NCBI GenBank assembly: GCA_047495785.1
Contig: JBLDXI010000042.1
Coordinates: 1,922,001-1,986,000, forward strand
Direction of reading: 5' to 3'
DNA from: Lepidodermella squamata
Taxonomy: Eukaryota; Gastrotricha
DNA length: 64,000 bases
The position numbers and the translations under genes were made by a program. Positions 61,048 to 64,000 of this stretch are shown in pieces. Numbering within the stretch: the stretch's first letter is position 1; each line of letters starts with the position of its first letter. The notes beneath the pieces are model-generated. The model searched no databases, had not been told where the DNA came from, and saw nothing but the letters and a program-made list of their open reading frames with translations.

Positions 61048-61800
61048 GGTAAATACACTCCATTTCCCTTATTCGCCTTGAACAATGTAGGTAAAAATGT
61101 CCCTAGCAGGCTAGCAACTAGTGGGACTACAAATGAGCCACCCTTTTGCTCAATATCGCGATCAATCGAAAGTTTACTGCCCAGCAGGGTGCGAAGTACA
61201 GGGGTGCTGGGGTGTCGCGACACCCCAGCTCCGGGACTCCAACCAGAGGAAGGCAGGAAAAACCACAGGGGGGACCCTTTGGTTTCTTCGGCTGGGTCCT
61301 AGAAAACAAGAAGAAAACACCTCAGCTCCCGGATCCTACTTCGCACACTGCTGCCCAGCGGCAATAAATTCTTATTTTCTAACATGTCGACCATTTTGAC
61401 TAGTTCATTCAAATCCTGTTTTGGAACTGATAGTTGTACGGTGGTCTCGTTTACGCCCTTCCCCGCTAATTTGTTACCGATCGCGTTGGTTGCGCCGTTT
61501 ATCAGCCCTGATACAGCACTCAGGGCCAAAGGTGCAGCAATCGTTGCGGCTTTCGCATTGATTTTTCTTCAGTTGCGATAAACTAAGCTTCAATTGAATA
61601 CCGGTGTCGTTGGCTTTGTGCTTCTCTACTTTGTTTATTTGAGTTTGAGTAAGCATCAACTTTCGTAAATTGTCCTTCTGACTAATGACCTGTTTGCTGA
61701 ATTTCAGTGTTATTGACTTTTTGTTCTTTACCGCACCCTGGAGTTTCTCCAGCTGACCATCTGTCAGAGGCAACTCATATTCGAAATACTTGTGGCTCAT
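61029..61800 (-). pseudogene. Minor capsid/core (pX/pVI-like) protein gene, frameshifted and split by a MITE
   Basis: Three pieces on the minus strand. The N-terminal 80 residues (from 61800) hold LTDGQLEKLQ (12-21) and LTQTQINKVEK (50-60), hallmarks of a protein commonly found just upstream of the protease in Polinton/adintovirus-like loci. Next, beyond a run of five A (near 61562-61568) that adds one base, is the hydrophobic/Gly region ALSAVSGLINGATNAIGNKLAGKG, cut at 61350 by a MITE. Last is the C-terminal part after the MITE (61176 to 61029), with GSFVVPLVASLLGTFLP and a GNGVYLPWESKN end. Placement and composition suggest a virion-internal membrane-active or DNA-associated precursor, probably a protease substrate. 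Inactive in this copy. Confidence 0.7.
61185..61350. mobile_element. 166-bp hAT-like MITE inside capsid gene
   Basis: The ends CAGGGTGCGAAGTA and CAGTGTGCGAAGTA are inverted (one mismatch in 14). A perfect 8-bp target duplication CTGCCCAG flanks it at 61177-61184 and 61351-61358. CAG(G/T)G termini with 8-bp duplications are typical of hAT elements. Near its left end lies a perfect 24-bp palindrome at 61206-61229 centred on TCGCGA. GC content is far above that of the gene it interrupts. Confidence 0.92.
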
Positions 61801-61825
61801 TTATCGCTAGATTAGAAATTTTGCA

Positions 61826-63205
61826 TTAGACGCTGGTAAGACTGATGTCAACAGAGTCCTGCTTGTAGTTGAAGCATATCTCTTTTTCCCTCTCAATGAA
61901 CGAATAAATCACAAAAGGCTTATTCACCGCACCGACTGTCGCTTTGAATACTACAGAAACAGTGTTATCTGCTCGAGAATTGTAAATGGAAGTCGCATCC
62001 ACGTCATCCAAGCAAAAGCAAAGAATTCTGTACAAGTTGCAAAATTCCATGTACGAAATCTGACATCCTGTATTCAGACTTTCCCTATCGCTGTTCTGAT
62101 GCATATTCTGTTTTATGTAATTGTATAACCGGTGAGCTTTCAGCTTGGCAAAAGAAACATTGGATTCATTAAAAGCTTCTTTGTTATTAATCAAAAGGGA
62201 ATATGAAGTAACGTTCCACGTGTTATATATCTGCGTGAGTTTCTTCGGATATTCCTCGTCTGAGTAATCGGGGCAAAGAACAATATACACCCAATTGGGT
62301 TTCCTTATTTCAGTGCTGATTGTGTACTGAATATTCGTGGTATTTGCAGCAAACTGGCTGGACTGATATGGATCAATCGATATCCATTTATGAATTTTGG
62401 TGAATCCCTCGTTGAACTTTTTCATTATTGAAAGTTTCTGTTGGTTCATTAGTGTTACCTCCGGGATGTACATATTAGCCCGATTGAAATGATAGGTTAA
62501 TCCTTCAGGTGTACCTGTATCAGCCGCGGTAATCACATACACCAAAGGCCGATTATAGTTTGGCGTGAGAATGATTCTAAATCGAGACTTCGTGAAAATT
62601 CCATGATACGAATTAAAGAAGGGCAAATCTTTCAGATATAAAGTGACGGTGGCCTCAGTAGATTTCACATAGCTGCTTCGCGTTATCAAACCCTTGTTAG
62701 CTGCAGCTTTCGAAGCATCGAAAGTGTCAGCTGTCACATCAGCAATTAGCGTTGTGCTTCCCAAAGCCAACGGGCAGTCTTTCGAAAACAACACTTCTTC
62801 CCCTAAACTATTGGCGTAATCAGGGCTCCATTTCAAAAGGAAATTTATGTTCGCCCAGTGTTCGAGGAACCGCAGCTCTTCGATTTTGTGATCCGAATCC
62901 GATATTTGAACTTCAATATTGTCAAACAGGCTCAACACGTGATTCCGAATGGCATACTTGTCAGTATTCACGAACGCGGATCCATTCTTCCTTTTAATTT
63001 GCAATTGAAACTCCAAGTACCCTTCCCTGACCAATAAATAATTGTCCTTTAGGTTGTAGCTGGAAAATATTAATTTTGAGGGTTGTGAATTTTGATCTTG
63101 AGTGAAATTCTGTGCTGGCGTTTCCGTCCATGTCTTTTTCTCAAAGACTCGATCTTGAATTTCAGTAGTCTCGAAGAGGTTATTGACAATCTCTTGTTGA
63201 AGCAT
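61826..63205 (-). CDS. Major capsid protein, probable double jelly-roll (hexon-like)
   Basis: 459 residues, intact frame, the largest gene of the block, in the position a Polinton/adintovirus hexon would occupy relative to the penton and protease. An N-terminal WTETP (26-30) precedes beta-rich segments: YLLVREGYLEFQLQI (56-70), LFDNIEVQIS (93-102), SRFRIILTPN (207-216) and NRANMYIPEVTLM (241-253). The C-terminal half begins with HKWISIDPYQSSQF and ends in strands such as NTVSVVFKATVG. Two successive beta-sandwich halves fit a double jelly-roll capsomer that trimerises into an icosahedral shell. It is not of the common F54H12.2-like type as far as I can recall. The identification is by architecture and context; structure prediction would settle it. 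Confidence 0.65.
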   Translation of the reverse strand: MLQQEIVNNLFETTEIQDRVFEKKTWTETPAQNFTQDQNSQPSKLIFSSYNLKDNYLLVREGYLEFQLQIKRKNGSAFVNTDKYAIRNHVLSLFDNIEVQISDSDHKIEELRFLEHWANINFLLKWSPDYANSLGEEVLFSKDCPLALGSTTLIADVTADTFDASKAAANKGLITRSSYVKSTEATVTLYLKDLPFFNSYHGIFTKSRFRIILTPNYNRPLVYVITAADTGTPEGLTYHFNRANMYIPEVTLMNQQKLSIMKKFNEGFTKIHKWISIDPYQSSQFAANTTNIQYTISTEIRKPNWVYIVLCPDYSDEEYPKKLTQIYNTWNVTSYSLLINNKEAFNESNVSFAKLKAHRLYNYIKQNMHQNSDRESLNTGCQISYMEFCNLYRILCFCLDDVDATSIYNSRADNTVSVVFKATVGAVNKPFVIYSFIEREKEICFNYKQDSVDISLTSV

Positions 63206-63219
63206 AATTTACCAAAGGA

Positions 63220-63522
63220 TTAGATTTTTTTGAATCCAGAGCCCGAGTATGAATTTATATTATTTTTAATTTTGCGCTCGAGCTCCTCTATGGCTTTAAG
63301 ATTAGTTAATTGAGGGCTAGGCAGAACTTTTTCGGTCAATTTTGTAGCTACAAAGCTTCCCACTTTATCTCCCGCAGCTTCTGAACCAGATTTCATCGCT
63401 GCTTTGACAAAATTTTGGGCTGGTTCAGCTGATACTGCTATTATTTTGGATAAAATGTTTTTACCAACATCGACGAATCCCCGGCCAGAAATGTAAACGC
63501 GCTTTCTTTTTCGATTATTCAT
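63220..63522 (-). CDS. Small basic core-like protein
   Basis: 100 residues. A strongly basic N-terminus (NNRKRKRV), then YISGRGFVDVG, an Ala/Gly-rich helical middle (AAMKSGSEAAGDKVGSFVATKL) and a charged C-terminal helix (IEELERKIKNN) ending GSGFKKI. Short lysine-rich and Gly/Ala-rich proteins next to hexon and penton genes in Polinton/adintovirus-like loci are usually taken as virion core or DNA-condensing proteins comparable to adenovirus pX. Gly-containing motifs near the N-terminus could be protease sites but cannot be proven here. It starts 24 bp after the penton-like gene and ends 14 bp before the capsid gene. The frame is intact. Confidence 0.5.
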   Translation of the reverse strand: MNNRKRKRVYISGRGFVDVGKNILSKIIAVSAEPAQNFVKAAMKSGSEAAGDKVGSFVATKLTEKVLPSPQLTNLKAIEELERKIKNNINSYSGSGFKKI

Positions 63523-63546
63523 AATTCAGCAATAACTAGATGAGCA

Positions 63547-64000
63547 CTAGATTATATCTATACCTATCCCCCACCTATTTTCGACGAAGTAAATCTCGTT
63601 ACCTTCTTGATTCGTGAGCCAGACTCGAATATTCTGCGTGTTCGCGTTTGTGCACATTAGGAACCTTTTCTCGTTCGGAATGTAGTTGACGTGCTCCCCA
63701 AATTTTTTGTTGATAGGGCAAGTAAAAATCACCGTGTTATATTCAGGGATGACGCTATTATTAACCACGGAACAATGAACAAACATTGTGTCCAGGCCCA
63801 TAGTTATATCAGGGACGTTTTGGGAATTGAAATCGCGCTCATATGAGCCTATGTTGACCCCGAGAAACCGGGCCATAGCTTCAGTTTCTACTATCAAAGA
63901 ATAATTTTCTAAAATCCTCACGCTTACGCAACTGAAAACAGTGTTGACACGTAAATTTATGCCAAAGATTTCTATTCCTTTCACGCTGTCAACAGTGAAA
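63547..64000 (-). CDS. Penton-like minor capsid protein, 5' end outside window
   Basis: The frame is open to the window edge, so the N-terminus is missing. The first in-window initiator-like codon is a GTG at 63984, with no reason to use it. The C-terminal region contains TMFVHCSVVNNSVIPEYN, ANTQNIRVWLTNQEGNEI and the end VENRWGIGIDII. That pattern (FVHCDxxxxS, then a xWLTDQxG-like strand and a short C-terminal strand) matches the single-jelly-roll penton-type minor capsid proteins of Polinton/adintovirus-like elements as I remember them. It would form the five-fold vertices on which the fibre-like protein could sit. It is the most upstream gene visible in the block, followed by the core-like gene after 24 bp. 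Confidence 0.65.
   Translation of the reverse strand, partial: FTVDSVKGIEIFGINLRVNTVFSCVSVRILENYSLIVETEAMARFLGVNIGSYERDFNSQNVPDITMGLDTMFVHCSVVNNSVIPEYNTVIFTCPINKKFGEHVNYIPNEKRFLMCTNANTQNIRVWLTNQEGNEIYFVENRWGIGIDII

Larger units (their letters stand above)
58629..64000 (-). mobile_element. Polinton/adintovirus-like virus-derived block (right part outside window)
   Basis: Nine genes on one strand, packed with overlaps or gaps under 30 bp, encode a capsid, protease, late-transcription and fibre set. The adenain-type protease and hexon/penton-like capsid genes are the established hallmark of Polintons (Mavericks), adintoviruses and relatives, the virophage/PLV/adenovirus side of the Bamfordvirae. 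No polymerase B, retroviral-type integrase or FtsK-like ATPase is in the window, and no terminal repeat is seen at the left edge. A MITE insertion and three frameshifts indicate an endogenous, decaying copy. Confidence 0.75.

Noticed and set aside
61078-61399. Short plus- and minus-strand frames across the MITE
   Set aside because: They read through a GC-rich transposon insertion and have no independent support.

Overview
The window looks like a repeat-rich piece of a small-intron invertebrate genome, most probably a nematode. That is an inference from four things: candidate introns of 52 and 57 bp with GT..AG ends, a LicD/W02B3.4-type phosphotransferase-like gene, a secreted Ly6-like cysteine-rich gene, and a Polinton/adintovirus-like block. 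There is no rRNA, tRNA, CRISPR or bacterial operon signal. 

Layout. (1) 1-2870: unique DNA with a minus-strand LicD-like gene at 104-929 and then no recognisable gene. (2) 2871-52763: one enormous tandem satellite, about 42 kb of repeat in roughly 95 units. The main unit is 443 bp, with 352-, 447-, 118- and 109-bp variants. Only its left third is interrupted, by four mobile elements: a 3.57-kb TIR element with a TA duplication (3291-6860), a 5'-truncated CR1/jockey-like LINE (7769-8720), an 0.85-kb TIR element full of ACTTCGG motifs (about 13397-14248), and a 2.65-kb TA-duplicating TIR element that carries its own 191-bp tandem array (14940-17586). From 17587 to 52763 the array is uninterrupted and organised into higher-order repeats (795, 886, 1681 and 1772 bp). 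The 63-107-residue open frames repeated on both strands of every unit are by-products of the repeat, not genes. (3) 52764-58628: AT-rich unique DNA with a 1.4-kb TIR element (54694-56094), an unrecognised plus-strand open frame (56628-57203) and a two-exon Ly6-like secreted protein gene (minus, 57773-58337). 

(4) 58629-64000, running off the right edge: a compact, all-minus-strand block of virus-like genes. In transcription order it holds a penton-like minor capsid protein (5' end outside the window), a small basic core-like protein, a probable double-jelly-roll major capsid protein, a pX/pVI-like minor capsid or core protein, an adenain-type cysteine protease, a 47-residue zinc ribbon, a VLTF3-like late transcription factor, a fibre-like protein with phage tail-fibre repeats, and a two-helix membrane protein. 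Spacing is 4-bp ATGA overlaps to about 25 bp. Together these would build, mature and decorate an icosahedral virion. The polymerase, integrase and packaging ATPase expected of a Polinton/adintovirus are not in the window and may lie beyond 64000. 

The copy looks like a relic. The minor capsid gene is split by a 166-bp hAT-like MITE with a perfect 8-bp target duplication, and three genes each carry an apparent single-base frameshift. The most interesting features are this morphogenesis and fibre block and the dynamic history written in the satellite.
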